A stretch of 64,000 bases of DNA from Chitinophagaceae bacterium (GTDB taxonomy: Bacteria; Bacteroidota; Bacteroidia; Chitinophagales; Chitinophagaceae). Of this stretch, positions 63,242 through 64,000 are shown in pieces. The stretch spans positions 1 to 64,000 of the forward strand of contig JAHBTJ010000021.1 in the NCBI GenBank assembly GCA_019638595.1, read 5' to 3'. Position numbers and translations under genes: made by a program. The notes beneath the pieces are model-generated. The model worked only from the letters and a program-made list of their open reading frames with translations. It ran no database searches and was not told the DNA's origin. Within the stretch, counting starts at the first letter, position 1. Each line of letters opens with the position of its first letter.

Positions 63242-64000
63242 TTATTCAGGGATCTTCAAAGGCAGATTGATCCATGCCAGCCCAATGCTCCGGAACATGT
63301 GATCCTTGCTTTTACCTTCCGCCGCATCGTACAACAAAGCAAGCTTATTGCCTTTTTTTATTACAGCAGGCATGCCTATAGCTCCTTTGGCCCATACGGA
63401 ATTTGCACTGTCTAACGCGATCGCCTTGTTATTGCTGTCCCATTGACTGATATCCTTCGACCAGTACACCCATATGGCATCCGTATATTCACCACCTTTT
63501 TCATCTACACCTATGTGGTTGGTAAAAAGAAACCAGGTTTGGGTAGCTTCTTCGAAATATACAGAAGAGTTTTCTACCTGCTCTTCCAGCGAAAAAGCAG
63601 GAGCTTCATTTATTTTCCAGGAAGCATTCAGATCTTTGGTTCTCGCCAAACCCAGCGTTCGTTTGGTGATGTTGTTATCGTTGGTTGCCCCGCTGAAAAA
63701 CATGATGTATTCACCCTTATGCTTTACAATAAACCCGGGGCTGGAAGTAACGGTATAATAGCTGTTCTCTTTGGGCGGTAATGGCGTTACATCGTATTGC
63801 TTTATCCACGGGCCGGTTATGGATTTGGATCTTGCTTTCATGGTAAGATAAGGGAAAGCGGGTATCCGGTAAGGGGGTGGGGTTGTATTGGGTGTGCCGA
63901 TGTAAAACATATGCCAGGTATTCCCTTCTTTTATCACCCATGGCGAAGATGCGCTTTTAGAATCGTTCCTGGCAGAATCTCCCAGCGATAAAATGGCGCC
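63242..64000 (-). CDS. Beta-propeller glycosidase-like protein (GH43/GH32 clan), 5'-truncated by window edge
   Basis: The frame is open to the right edge (ILSLGDSARNDSKSASSPWV before an internal GTG at 63937), so at least 252 residues are present and the start is outside. SPWVIKEGNTWHMFYIGT, SKSITGPWIKQYD, SSPGFIVKHKGEYIMFFSG, GLARTKDLNASW and ENSSVYFEEATQTWFLFTNH are typical blades of five-bladed propeller glycosidases of the GH43/GH32/GH68 type. It may act with PUL-C or belong to the next locus. It is separated from the PUL-C sigma gene by 161 bp with an inverted repeat. Confidence 0.75.
   Translation of the reverse strand, partial: GAILSLGDSARNDSKSASSPWVIKEGNTWHMFYIGTPNTTPPPYRIPAFPYLTMKARSKSITGPWIKQYDVTPLPPKENSYYTVTSSPGFIVKHKGEYIMFFSGATNDNNITKRTLGLARTKDLNASWKINEAPAFSLEEQVENSSVYFEEATQTWFLFTNHIGVDEKGGEYTDAIWVYWSKDISQWDSNNKAIALDSANSVWAKGAIGMPAVIKKGNKLALLYDAAEGKSKDHMFRSIGLAWINLPLKIPE

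Noticed and set aside
1-64000. tRNA, rRNA, riboswitch or insertion-sequence genes
   Set aside because: I saw no cloverleaf, rRNA segment or transposase frame by reading. A covariance-model search would be needed to exclude small RNAs.

Overview
The window looks like chromosomal DNA of a glycan-degrading Bacteroidota, most likely in or near the Chitinophagaceae. The basis is four SusC/SusD pairs, ECF sigma/FecR cassettes, lipoproteins with Bacteroidota-type lipoboxes, DUF3823, DUF4907 and DUF6702 family proteins, and few Shine-Dalgarno sequences. Taxonomy is inferred from gene content only. Almost all genes from 12 kb onward lie on the minus strand. I saw no rRNA, tRNA, transposase, phage gene or CRISPR array.

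Region 1 (1-12 kb) is mixed: the tail of an AraC regulator, an Ntn-type amide hydrolase, an amidohydrolase, an M1 peptidase followed by a HupE-like membrane protein with a divergent DUF6702 gene, an ECF sigma factor overlapping a gene for an inner-membrane-anchored protein with a beta-barrel-like C-terminus, and a BASS-type transporter.

Region 2 (12-26 kb), called PUL-A here, encodes a GH92 alpha-mannosidase, a beta-helix protein, SusC (no STN domain), SusD, a DUF3823 lipoprotein and a GH71/GH99-like lipoprotein. GH92 plus GH99-like suggests an alpha-mannoside substrate. There is no ECF/FecR pair. A membrane-spanning protein with a LamG/kelch-like outside and a SARP/BTAD-like DNA-binding inside is encoded directly upstream and is the best candidate regulator.

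Region 3 (26-32.5 kb) holds a Gfo/Idh/MocA oxidoreductase, a kelch lipoprotein overlapping a DUF4907 gene, fructose-1,6-bisphosphatase and a CE15-like esterase. It ends in a 0.9 kb non-coding block filled with short perfect stem-loops.

Region 4 (32.5-43 kb), PUL-B, reads ECF sigma, FecR, SusC with STN, SusD, TIG/jelly-roll lipoprotein, unknown lipoprotein, SGNH hydrolase. Region 5 (43-63 kb), PUL-C, reads ECF sigma, FecR, SusC with STN, SusD, a second SusC without STN, a second SusD, a beta-propeller lipoprotein and three tandem paralogous TIM-barrel proteins with a CBM9-like C-terminus. The expected circuit in both is substrate passage through SusC, contact of STN with FecR, release of sigma and expression of the operon. 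A further beta-propeller gene runs off the right edge.

The most notable items are the membrane-tethered SARP-like regulator with a candidate operator, the stem-loop array at 31.8-32.4 kb whose stems differ in sequence yet stay perfectly paired, a 230-bp intergenic tract made entirely of degenerate 7-bp repeats, and the triplicated uncharacterised glycosidase-like family.
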